A stretch of 29,631 nucleotides of DNA from Rhizophagus sp. LPA8_4_AMF. Its lineage: Eukaryota > Glomeromycota > Glomeromycetes > Glomerales > Glomeraceae. The stretch lies in the NCBI GenBank assembly GCA_021464525.1, contig JADRCO010000615.1:1-29631 (forward strand). Reading direction: 5' to 3'. Positions within the stretch are counted from its first letter, which is position 1. The number at the start of each line of letters is the position of its first letter. The notes beneath the pieces are model-generated. The model saw nothing but the letters and a program-made list of their open reading frames with translations, did no database searches and had not been told where the DNA came from. Below are positions 1-9,842 of this stretch, piece after piece. The position numbers and the translations under genes were made by a program.

Positions 1-28
1 GACTATGTTTAACATAATAATAATTAGT

Positions 29-60
29 AAAAAAAAAAAAAAAAAAAAAAAAAATTTTTA

Positions 61-110
<50 letters not shown>
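29..110. repeat. Poly-A tracts at the left edge
   Basis: Two adenine runs of about 26 (29-54) and 43 (68-110) nt are separated by a short T-rich spacer. Runs of this length are prone to assembly and length error. They sit directly against an open reading frame that begins at 112, so they may hide an exon boundary or mark the scar of an inserted poly-A tail. Confidence 0.85.
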
Positions 111-111
<1 letters not shown>

Positions 112-114
<3 letters not shown>

Positions 115-279
115 TTTGAAACCTTATTAAGAAATAATAATACTACCGACCGAGCTGAATTTAGAAAAGAAATAAGAAAGGTTCTTTCTTTTTTTAAAAA
201 GCAAAATTCTTGTACAATAAATAATTTAAATCCCGATCATCAATATTTTATTGAATTTAATTGGATACAATATTATTAA
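112..279 (+). CDS. 3' end of an unrecognised coding region (partial)
   Basis: From just after the poly-A run a frame stays open for 55 codons and ends at TAA 277-279. It has a protein-like mix with charged residues (FRKEIRKVLSFF, then NPDHQYFIEFNWIQYY at the end). This is better than the surrounding AT-rich noise. It has no ATG and no obvious consensus acceptor; TTAAG ending at 131 is the nearest possible splice site. It is probably the last exon of a gene whose body lies left of the window, or a remnant of one. I do not recognise the family. The frame differs from that of the next coding-like piece at 423-644. Confidence 0.4.
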
Positions 280-422
280 AACACGTTACAAGGGAAAAAA
301 AAAAAAAAAAATTTTTATAAGAAACGAAAAATTCAAAAAAATAAATAGGTTTCCGAGATAACTATTTTTTATAGTAAATTAACTCACCCGGGATATGTAA
401 TACCTGAACCACTTAAATTTAA

Positions 423-644
423 GGGTTACTCTCGGGTCACTCTCGGGTCCCACATGTTAAACGCAACACAATATATTCAATAAAGACCGAATTAATCCCA
501 GGGTCACGAGTTTGTAACTGGAAACTCGAAAAAAATTTTAACTTTAGCCAATTAGTAAACTATTTATGTTTATCAGAAAATTTTCATAGAAATAATAAAA
601 AACTAATAAAAGTACAAGCAGATGACAATAACATTATTAGATGA
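423..644 (+). pseudogene. Coding-like remnant, 73 open codons without a start
   Basis: A frame open from 423 (after TAA at 420-422) to TGA at 642-644 reads as plausible protein. It contains stretches such as VKRNTIYSIKTELIPGSRV and LVNYLCLSENFHRNNKK. There is no ATG, and it begins next to a possible TTTAAG acceptor, so it could be an internal or terminal exon or a decayed gene piece. It begins with a doubled CTCTCGGGTC motif (429-438 and 440-449). I do not recognise it. It overlaps the start of the next remnant in another frame, which suggests a frameshifted relic rather than two genes. Confidence 0.35.
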
Positions 645-858
645 AATTTTAAAATAACGTTTAGTATCTGCGCAACATAGATTATAAAATTCAATTTCAT
701 TCGCAATTGAATGAGCAAAAGCGCCAAAAAAACAAATATTATTATGTGATCACGATCAACTTAAGAAATTGTTTTTTTTTTATAGTTCTATTAAATATGG
801 TAAAGATCAACATCACCCGATTGTTTTTCGCATATCGCACGGCCGATATTTTAATTAA
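622..858 (+). pseudogene. Decayed coding remnant with three in-frame stops
   Basis: From ATG 622 the frame runs 79 codons to TAA 856-858. It is interrupted by TAA at 655, TAA at 685 and TGA at 712. Between the stops it stays protein-like (TLLDEILK, RLVSAQHRL, NSISFAIE, then KQILLCDHDQLKK and KDQHHPIVFRISHGRYF). Frame coherence across the stops suggests mutated coding DNA. It could be the frameshifted continuation of the 423-644 piece. The family is not recognised, and AT-rich chance reading remains possible. Confidence 0.3.
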
Positions 859-3228
859 ACTTTTTGGTTCGGTGATTCGGTTATTTCAAATAAATGAACT
901 TGTTTCATTAAGATTTTAGCTTTTATGATTATCCTTGTTAAAGAACAATATACCACACTATATTTGATGATGTAGCGATTAGAATTAGGTAAACCATTGT
1001 TTCTCAACGAAGAAAAAGTGTACAATCGTACAATCATTACTACATTCTAAATAAAAAATGACGTTCAAGTAAATTAACCATATCAGATATACTTGAAACA
1101 AGTACTGCAAGCACCTGGATCGCAATCATTATTATCATGCAGTAATTGCAGCTTGGTGTGCTTATTTTCGTTTCATCTCATGCAAATAAGTTATCCTAAT
1201 CAAGGACATTTTCAAATGAATTTGGGAATTTTTATAACCAAATTATTTCTTTAGTAAAAAAAAAATTTTGATTTTATTTATGTTATACCGATTATCTTCA
1301 TTGCATGAGATAAGCGATAAATCAATAATAATCTAAAAGAATTGTTCACAATTATATTATTCACATGTTTCATATACTGATTCGATGATGCTAAACTCAA
1401 CAAGCTGAACCGATTTTAATTAACTTGTGCGAAAAAACGATGCCGATTATCCGACGATTGATTATCATTATTATTATCATTTAAGCGGGATTCCGAATTT
1501 GCCAGAAATGATCATCATTGAAAGGTGACAAATATAGATTATTTATTGATTCATACCATTGAGTTTCGAACACTACATTTTTTTTTTTTAATGAAAATAA
1601 AAATAAAAAAGTAAAAATAAATTAAAAATAAATTTCTTTGATTTTCTTAATCCAAATTTTAAAAAAAATTTTAATCATGTAACTAATTTATCACAATAGC
1701 TTCATTTGTTTATTTATAATTATTTAATGTTACCTGTTACCAAATTTATTATAAAGCATTTGAGCGCATTGTTTATTTTTTTTCCATTGGAACAGTCGGT
1801 ATTCGGACTTAAATTCCTGTTTGATTCTAATTAAAGGTTTTTTTGTCTTCATTTAAATATTTTTGAATGGTTTCTCCACTTGTTTCTAATTGACAACAAA
1901 TAATTTACAACAGGTAATTGAATGGTTTCAATGTGAGTTTGAAAAGCAATGGACTAATATTGAAAATAAATAGAAGTAATGAAAGTAAAGAAATTTAATT
2001 GAATTGATAAAAAGAATTATTAAATGTAATAATGTTATATAATAAACGAGTTTTTTTGTCTTACCATTAAATCACTTTGTGTCGATCCCTTGCGTCATTT
2101 ATATTAATAATCCTGAAAAATTATTTATTATTTTATATTACTAATAGCTGAAAAGTTTTTCAATTACGGATAAAGAATAAAAAATTCTTTATAAAAAAAA
2201 AATCAACAATTAATAATTAAAAATGCATTAGTTCTTAAGTCGGAAATTCCGATTTGATGATAATTATATATTTATTTTTTTTTTGAACTCCACTAAAAAA
2301 ACAATGTTTCGGAGTTTTTTTTAAAAAAGTCACTCTGTATTAAATTAGTTATTAATAAACAATTACACAATTATATATATAATTTATTAAAAAAAAAAAA
2401 AAAAAATATATAATTAAAAAAAAAAAATATTAATTAAAAAAAAATTTTTTAAACAAACGCAAAAAGGTGATTAATTATGTTACTTTTTACGATCGATCAA
2501 CTGTTTATCCATTTATATAATACTTTAAAAGCACAATATTCCGTGAAATAATGCCTAATAAACCTGGTGTAACTGAACCGGGATCCAATTATTTCTATTT
2601 TTTTACTAAAAAATTTACAAATAAAGTAATTCGTAATTTAAATCTTGTGTAAAAATATCTTGGTTATTCTTTCCTTAATATAATATTACTTCTAAAATTC
2701 TTTTTGGTCCCTACATCTCCTAATTACCTTTTAAAGGTTGATCTATTATACATCATTTTGTACTTTAGCCAATCAAATAATTTTCGCACCCGATTTCTTA
2801 TTTTTAAATATAATCTAATACTTTTTCAGAGACAGTGGGTTCCTCCGCGATAAAGTAAAACCGGTATTCATTTAAAAACCCTGAAACCCTGAAAAAAAAA
2901 ATTATAAATATATAAAAATAATAATTTTTTTTTTTTTTTTCACCATACCTCTTCTACCATTTTCGCTCTCTACTTTTTATGCAATTTTTTCTTGAAAAAA
3001 AAAAAAATTTGATATAAAGAAAACTGGTGATAATTACATTGCATATCAATCTAAAAATAAAATTCAAAACAAACATAAAAATTCCACACTCTCTTCTTTA
3101 CTTTACAATAATTAAAAAAAAGTCTTCTTTTCCATCCAAAGACAAATTTTTTTAATCCTTATAACATAATATCCAATTATAATAATAATAATTAATAACT
3201 TAATAATTTAATAATAATTATAATAATA
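859..3228. other. Gene-free stretch upstream of the two-membrane-span gene
   Basis: About 2.4 kb of AT-rich sequence with A/T runs of 8-18 nt (for example 2390-2460 and 2929-2940). Around 1080-1250 short open stretches of about 45 codons exist in two competing + frames with no start, no splice context and no clear preference. I treat them as unproven. The last 200 bp before 3229 is a simple (TAATAA)-rich leader that probably holds the promoter and 5' UTR of the gene at 3229. No TATA or initiator element stands out from the background. Confidence 0.6.
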
Positions 3229-5277
3229 ATGTTGTTAAATGTGATAAAATATTTTAAAAAAGATTACAGAGAAGCTTCTTTAAGAAGTCTTTTTGCTTTA
3301 ATATTCGTAAGTATTATTTTAGGAATATCAATGAACAAGATACTTATAACATTTGGAATAAGAGATGCCGAACCATTAGTAACTTTACAAATTAGATATT
3401 CATCAAATATACCGGTATGGTCATCGTTTATATGTGGTCGAGGTTTTACTAGTGCTATAGTACAAACTTTAAAAAGAGGTGTACCAGGTATAACTGAAGA
3501 TATAGCGACCGATTTACCTCAAAGTTCTATTCAAAAGCTTAATACGGATAGTTTAACTACTGGTGATTGGACCAATAATTCTGGTTCTTGGCCTTGTTTC
3601 ATATTTAATCCTGGAAATACTATGTTCTTTAAACCCGGTGTAATTGATCAAATCATTATGTTAGGTTTGGTTGATCAAGCGGCTACTCAAAGTCCATCTG
3701 GTGTATTATTTGGTTTATTTAATAACGAAAGAAATTTATCGACTGTTGAACCTTTTGTTGGTCCTGTTCCTTCTATTAATACTTATACTTTTACGAGTTA
3801 TGAAAGAATAGGTGTTAACAAAGATCATCATTCTTACTTTTTTGTTAATAAACAAAATACTATTCCAACGACTTTTTCGAATCAAAATTTAGCTGCAAGA
3901 TTTTTATATTCTCCTGATACATATTTGGTAAGTGTCATTTCTTTTTATAGTAAAATTTAATTTTGGTTTACAATTTACTTTTTTTACTGATGACTATTTC
4001 TTAAATATATTAAATTTAGGTACAAAAATATACGGAAAAGGCTCAATATACGCCATATGGTAATTAAGTCTATATTATGTAATGATGCTTACTTGAAAAG
4101 GGTTAATACAGAAATTAATTAATTATTGATATTTTTTATTTCATTAGATCTAATCTCTAGTGTTGGCGGTTTGATAACGTATGCTTTGGCGCTCTGGTTT
4201 ATTTTATTTGGGTAATTATTATTTAAATTATTTAAATTATTATATTATATATATTATATATATTAATTATAAAATTAATTTATAATTTTTTTCTACTTAT
4301 TTTTTTACAGGAGAGGAAAGTACCGTTCATGGGGTTTGATTCAAAGATATGTTTTACGTAATTCTCCAAACGCGAGAAATAGAGATAATAGTAATTGTTT
4401 ATTACCTTTTATAAATGAAAAATCTCAAGATGTTGATAATAATAGTACACTTGTTTGTCCAAAAAATTTTGATGATGAGGAACGACCTCCTTCAGCATTT
4501 TATTTCTCGACTTCAGGAACTCCAACACAATCAAGATTTACAAATTCATTATCTCCAAATACTACTATTACACCATCATATTCATCAAAGGAATTAAATA
4601 AAAGGATTGATGCTAAAATCAATCAAAAACTTTGGTTTGTAGAACAAACTTTAAATCGTCATTACCTTTCCGGATTTAAATTACGTAGATATGATGTTGA
4701 TTTAAAAAAATTGGGATTTGATACTTCATATGATGATGATAATAATGAAAAAGTAGCTTTAACTCCACCAACAATTCATCATAATTGGAATAATTTTGAT
4801 TCAAATGTTCAAAACAATCATAGGAGTGTTCAAATTCCTCACTCATTAACCCCTGGTAATAAAAGTAGTAGAGATACTTTAAATCCGGAAGAACAAAGAG
4901 CTCAATATCCAAATGTGGCAATAGGTCAAGTTCCTTTGGAGAAGAAACAAAGAGGAAGGAATAGTGGAGCGGGAAGTGGAAATTATCAACAATTTGTTAA
5001 CGCGTCTACAAATTTTTCAACCGGAGTTGTTACAACATCACCATCATCATATTATCCTCAAATATCCCAAAGTGATAATGTGAACAGTAATAAGAACAGT
5101 AATGTGAACAGTAATCCTAATTTGAACGGTAATTCAACAATATTATCGCTTCCACCTTCACTACAAAGTAGTGTCATTAACAATCAGGAACAAGTTCAAG
5201 GTCCACCACAGGGGGGTGCACCGCAAAGCCCACCACCACAAGGTGCATCACAAGGTCCGCCACATCTTTCACCATAA
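3229..5277 (+). CDS. Two-pass membrane protein with low-complexity C-terminal tail (4 exons, 589 aa)
   Basis: Exons are 3229-3927, 4020-4059, 4148-4211 and 4311-5277, total 1770 nt. Every intron is GT-AG, of 92, 88 and 99 nt. The start is the ATG after a TAATAA leader. Residues 1-19 are basic. Residues 20-43 form a first hydrophobic span (LFALIFVSIILGISM). Residues 45-247 are a soluble segment with two cysteines and Asn-X-Ser sites (NNS, NLS). Residues 248-268 (SSVGGLITYALALWFILFG) are a second span. Then a basic stretch (RGKYRSWGLIQRYVLR) opens a roughly 300-residue Asn/Ser/Pro/Gln tail that ends in PPQG-type repeats. The positive charges flanking both spans favour both ends in the cytosol and the 200-residue domain outside or in a lumen. 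The second span is encoded in exon 3, so it is missed if exon 1 is read through to its stop at 3960. I do not recognise the family. A lineage-restricted surface or secretory-pathway protein is the best guess. Confidence 0.82.
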
Positions 5278-5335
5278 AAATCCGATATATAATCTTGGGT
5301 GGTTTGGATATTATTTTAATTATTATTATCTTGCA

Positions 5336-5430
5336 GTATATTAAGTTAATGGAGTATATAAAGTTAATGGAGTATATAGTGGAGTATATTAAGTTGATGG
5401 AGTATATTAAGTTATGTATATTAAGTATAT
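5336..5430. repeat. Imperfect tandem repeat, unit about 20 bp
   Basis: Four to five degenerate copies of a unit resembling TTAAGTTAATGGAGTATATA follow one another, with variants ending in ATAGTGGAGTATATT. The array sits 60 bp after the stop of the membrane-protein gene and immediately before the hairpin at 5437. It has no coding potential. Confidence 0.7.
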
Positions 5431-5436
5431 TTAAAT

Positions 5437-5471
5437 TATTTGACTGAGGTGCTCCGCACCCTACTCAAATA
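5437..5471. repeat. Hairpin-forming inverted repeat with a GC-rich tip
   Basis: Two 16-nt arms (5437-5452 and 5456-5471) pair at 13 of 16 positions around a TCC loop. The outer stem is TATTTGA/TCAAATA and the inner stem is GGTGC/GCACC. In DNA this AT-rich, the GGTGCTCCGCACC tip is distinctive. It could be a transcript-end hairpin for the gene ending at 5277 or a small dispersed palindromic element. Neither is shown by this window alone. Confidence 0.6.
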
Positions 5472-5673
5472 ACTATTGTATACCGTAAACTCACACGATG
5501 GAAACATTTACTCTAATTGCTTCACTACAAAATTTAATATTATATAAAAAAAATGTATTTGTATAGTTAATTTGTTTGTAAAAAAAGAAATATCAAAATA
5601 TTTATTATTATTATTGTAGATGTTAAGAAAAAAGTTTCTTACCTTATAATTTTAATTGTTAATCATAAATTTT

Positions 5674-5804
5674 TGCTGCGGACATGCTGCGTACGTACTG
5701 CGGACAATGCTGTGGAACATGGACAATGCTGTGGACATGTTGCTCATGTTGCTGTTGGGACATGCTGCGGACACGCTGGCTGGCTGGCGGGCACGCTGCG
5801 GTTA
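5674..5804. repeat. GC-rich degenerate repeat island (GACATGCTGCGG-like)
   Basis: About 130 bp is built from variants of GGACATGCTGCGG, GGACAATGCTGTGG, CATGTTGCTGTTG and CTGGCTGGCGGGCACGC. It is roughly 60 percent G+C inside DNA that is about 80 percent A+T. Both strands have open frames here, but only as a consequence of the repeat. The edges are sharp: AT-rich on the left, and a doubled TTAAACGAA on the right (5803-5820). It looks like an inserted or locally expanded minisatellite. Confidence 0.75.
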
Positions 5805-7941
5805 AACGAATTAAACGAATTAAAAAAGAATTAAAAAGAACTTTGAAAAAAAAAAAATAAAAAAATAAAAAATAAACTGTAAAAAAATAAAAATAATTGA
5901 GAATTATCGGAATTTAAAATTGAATATTAAATAAAATATCATGTTACAAAAAGTTTTAAATAACGCGTTTCACATATTATTTTTTTTTATTTTTTTACTT
6001 TATTTGGTTTCTTTATATTTCGATCATTATATTGTCAAATTTGGATATTTTGATAATATAATATTTTTGGTATTTTTCTTAAAGAAAAAAAAAAAAGAGA
6101 TTAAAGCGATTATCATAATATGATATTTTGAAAAAGAAAACAATGAAAACATCATGATAATTATTCTTGTGAAAGAGATATTTTTTTATTATAAAAAAAT
6201 ACCTTTTCAACGTTTCTTTATAATCAAATGAGTTACACAGGACACAAAATGAACAAAAGCGCGCTCATAATTCCTAACGCGTAAACCGTAAAAACTGTAA
6301 AATCTGTAAAAACTGTAAAATCACTTTTTAGTTATATAATAAATAATAATATTAAAATATAAAATAAGAAATAAAAATTAAAATTAAAATAATATAATAA
6401 TAATTATAATAATAATAAAGTAAGTGAAAAAACAAACAATGCTTAAGGAATTTGATATTTTTTTTTCGAAAGAAGAGGGAAAAAAAAAAGAAATTTCCGT
6501 AATCTCGCGCTCTTTGAGAAAAATCCATGATTGTATAATTAATTTTTTTAAACTTTTTTAGTCTTTTTGTTCCCCATATTAACATAACTCAATAAAAAAA
6601 GGTCAATTTCCATAAATGAAAAAATTCACAAGCGAAAAAAAAAAAAAAAATTTTTTTTTTTTTTTTTAATTTTTTTTTTTCACATATTACAATATATATT
6701 TATTTTTTTTCACATATTTATTTTTTTTTTTTTACAATATTTTTTTTTATACAATTATTACAATATATATTTTTTTAAATATATATATTTTTTTTGTTAT
6801 AAATTAAAATAACAATTATAAAAATATAAAAAAAAAATTATAAAAAATAAAGTAAAAATTATAAAAAAATAAAATAAAATAAAATAAAATTATTTTATTT
6901 TATATTCTAAAAATATAAAAGCTCAATAAACTCAAATAATCGATTGCATTTTTTTTTTTTTTTCATGTTACCATGCAAGATTTTATTAATACAGTATACA
7001 TTTTTATTTTATTTTTTTTATTTTAATTATTTTAATTTTAAATTTAACTTTTTATCATACAAAAAAAAAATCTCTTTTTTTTTTTCACTAAATCCTAATT
7101 TATAACAAATCCTGTTCCTCATTTTTATGCTTATCTTTAAAACCTAATTTGGACAATCTTTTCAGGGGGGGATCAATTAAAAAGCAGAAACCCACACTTG
7201 ATTATATTACATACTCGGAGATCAACATAAAAAAATTATTATTACTCACGTAAAAAGAAAAAATAATAACAAGCGTAATTAAATTGTAACATTTGAGTAA
7301 TAAATACGCGAACGAAAAGAATCCGGGACCGAGTTTAATAACAAAAGGGAAATTATCACGGGAATATCATGAGATGATAATAGAATTTCGTTAGTAGAAA
7401 AATTATCATCACAATCGTAACAGGTAAGAAAAGGATCGCATGATTAAAATAAATATCTGATAATAGATAAATATAAATTAATCATTCATTTATTTAAGTT
7501 TAAACTCCATTCGGGCAAAATTTTTCTATGAGAGCTTAAAAAAAAATAATAAAAGAAGGTCTTAAATCTAATAAGTAGCACAGCATATCAAGTAATACAA
7601 GAAATTCACACAGGTGTTACAAAAGTATGTGGGCGCCAAAACTTATGACTAAGTGAACGCTAAGATCATCCTCGTGGTCGTGGTATTACCTTTGGGATTA
7701 AATAAACAATTGTCAAATTGTTAAAGAATGTCGAGACTCATGAATTTCAATCGCAATTATTTTGGGAATTAAAATAATTCTTACTAATATTCCTAATTAC
7801 GGTAATTGTTATTATTAAAAATATTATGAAAATAAAAAAAATTTATTATATCTGATTATATTTTTATACATATAAAGTAAATATAATTACGTACTTTATC
7901 GTACTGAATGTGTAAAGAATATAATCGTAAAAATGTAAGTA

Positions 7942-8060
7942 TTATATATTTTATTTTATATATATATATTATATTATATTATATTATACTATTATACTAT
8001 ATTATATTATATTATGTTATGTTATTATTTATTTATTATTTATTTATTATACTTACGGTA
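7942..8060. repeat. AT microsatellite (TATAT/TATTA units)
   Basis: Simple TATAT and ATTATAT repeats, grading into TTATTTATTTA repeats. The open frames across it are low-complexity Tyr/Ile/Leu strings and are not genes. Confidence 0.8.
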
Positions 8061-8105
8061 TTATACTTTTATACTTGTATAGTCTTACACTTGTAGTCTT
8101 ACAGT

Positions 8106-8240
8106 ACTCTCACTCTTACAATAGTATACTCTCACTCTTACAGTTGTATACTCTTACTCTTACAGTAGTATACTCTCACTTTTACACTTACAGACTTACA
8201 GTATACTCTTACAATACTCTTACAGTATACTCTAATCTTT
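8106..8240. repeat. Tandem repeat with exact 22-bp period
   Basis: Three consecutive 22-bp copies (8106-8127, 8128-8149, 8150-8171) follow the pattern ACTCTCACTCTTACARTNGTAT. Degraded copies continue to about 8240. The repeat is open in one frame (Tyr/Ser/Leu/Thr strings), but only because of its composition. Confidence 0.8.
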
Positions 8241-9484
8241 ACACGTATGTGATTTCACGAAATTATGATTATTATGATAGTTTTTGACATGGGGTTTTCT
8301 TTACGCGCTATCCCTTTTTTGAACCGCGTAAGAAGAAAAGGCGTAATTCAGGTGTTTCAAAATAATAAAATAATATGATTAAAGTTAAACGAAATAAATT
8401 TTAAAGAAAAAAAAAAATTTGGTTTTTTTTTTCCAAAAGGATAAACCCGCCCGTTATCATCGAGTACAATGCCTCTTTACCTTCTATATTGTTGTTTATT
8501 AATTGACATTGTTCAATCATTCATTGATCAAAGAAAACACAAAAAAAAAATATCATAAATATCAAAAATATCAAAAAAATATCATATGTAGAAAAAAAAA
8601 TTAATAATAATAATTAGATACAAATTTTCTTAGTGGTTACTTTATTGCAGATATGTGTACAAACAAGAGTTCAACAAAATATTAAGTGCGTACTAATAAA
8701 AATCTTTTTTTATTTTTCCCCGATTGCATGAAAACTTTCGCGCTTTTTTTCTTTTAATGAAAATCTTTTTTTTTTTTTTTTTTTTTATAAAATTTTTTTT
8801 TTTTTTTTTTTTGGTACAAATTGTACAATATTTTTTTTTTTTTCTTTTGTAACAATTTTTTAAATTTTAAATACTTTGAATAATTTTTGAAAAGATTTTC
8901 TATTAATTTAAAATCAATTCAAATATATTTTTTTTTTATTACGCGGAAGATTGCATTGGCTTATCAACAAGTGTTACATTTCGATCTCCTTAAAATTTTG
9001 AGTATTTGTCGGATTTTGTTGTTTCTTTCCGATGGGAGGAAAAAAAAAACTTTAAAATAAAAAAGTATTTTTATACTGCGGTGTTTATAAAAAATTTTTT
9101 TTTTTAATCCCCCGATTTCAAAAAAAAAAAAAAAAAAAAATATTAATATCAATTATTATTATATATTAATTAAAAAAAAAAAAATAATATAATATAATAT
9201 AAATTTTTTTTTTTTTTAAAACTTTATACTACTATTACATAAATAAAAAATAAAAATAGAATAATTTTTAAGAATAGTTTTAAGTATAATATAATAAATT
9301 ATTATTATGGATACACAAAACCGTTACACAATATAACACGTTCGTATAGTTTCTAGCTATTGTAATGGATCTTCAATGATTTTCCTGATTTTAAGGTTTG
9401 ATTTCGTCACATATTTGAATGACGTTCCGCTAATTTAATTTATCTGATTTGAAATTTTTCTGCTAAGATTCAAAATAAGAGATA

Positions 9485-9616
9485 ATGTCCTCAAAGTTAC
9501 CTATTGTACTTACCCGTGGCGGTGGGTGGCGTTTTCCCAAGGGAGAGAATTCACCCCTCTTTGATAATAACTATTTTTTTTCACGAACCTTTCCCGTCAT
9601 TCAGCGTCGTTCTTGA
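9485..9616 (+). CDS. Possible small ORF, 43 codons
   Basis: ATG 9485 to TGA 9614-9616 encodes 43 residues, including LPIVLTRGGGWRFPKGENSP and a C-terminal RTFPVIQRRS. The composition is less AT-driven than anything else in this intergenic stretch. It lies 226 bp before the start of the 416-aa protein gene, so it could be an upstream ORF in that transcript, a 5' exon, or a decayed piece of another gene. No family is recognised and the call is weak. Confidence 0.2.
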   Translation: MSSKLPIVLTRGGGWRFPKGENSPLFDNNYFFSRTFPVIQRRS

Positions 9617-9842
9617 ACTCTGAAAAAAAAAAAAAACTCATATAACTAAGTTTTATTTCTTTAACTTTATGCCTAACTTAACTTTCGCCTAAACAAAATA
9701 TACTCGGTTTTATTCAAAAGAACAAACTTTATTATTTAAAATTAAAGTTTATATATCAAGTTTATTTTTAATAATAAAAAAAAAACTTTTTTTTTTTTTT
9801 TCCTGCAAGATTTAAATTTTTTTTTAAAAAAAAATTATTATT

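Larger units (their letters stand above)
5278..9842. other. 4.5 kb gene-free, repeat-rich stretch
   Basis: No spliceable gene is visible. The stretch holds tandem repeats, a hairpin and a GC-rich island (listed separately), dense A/T homopolymers at 6630-6900 and 8750-8850, and AT microsatellites. Three near-identical CTGTAAAA steps lie at 6291-6320. A more GC-balanced patch at 9330-9620 contains only a 43-codon ORF, listed separately. Confidence 0.6.

Noticed and set aside
4676..4921. 81-codon minus frame inside the membrane-protein gene
   Set aside because: It is antisense to exon 4 and is explained by the Asn/Asp-rich codons of the real frame.
8106..8240. CRISPR-like array
   Set aside because: The repeats are contiguous with no unique spacers, and the gene structure of the window is eukaryotic.
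7908..8287. Two + strand frames of 62 and 70 codons
   Set aside because: They consist of Tyr/Ile/Leu and Tyr/Ser/Thr strings produced by the AT microsatellite and the 22-bp tandem repeat.
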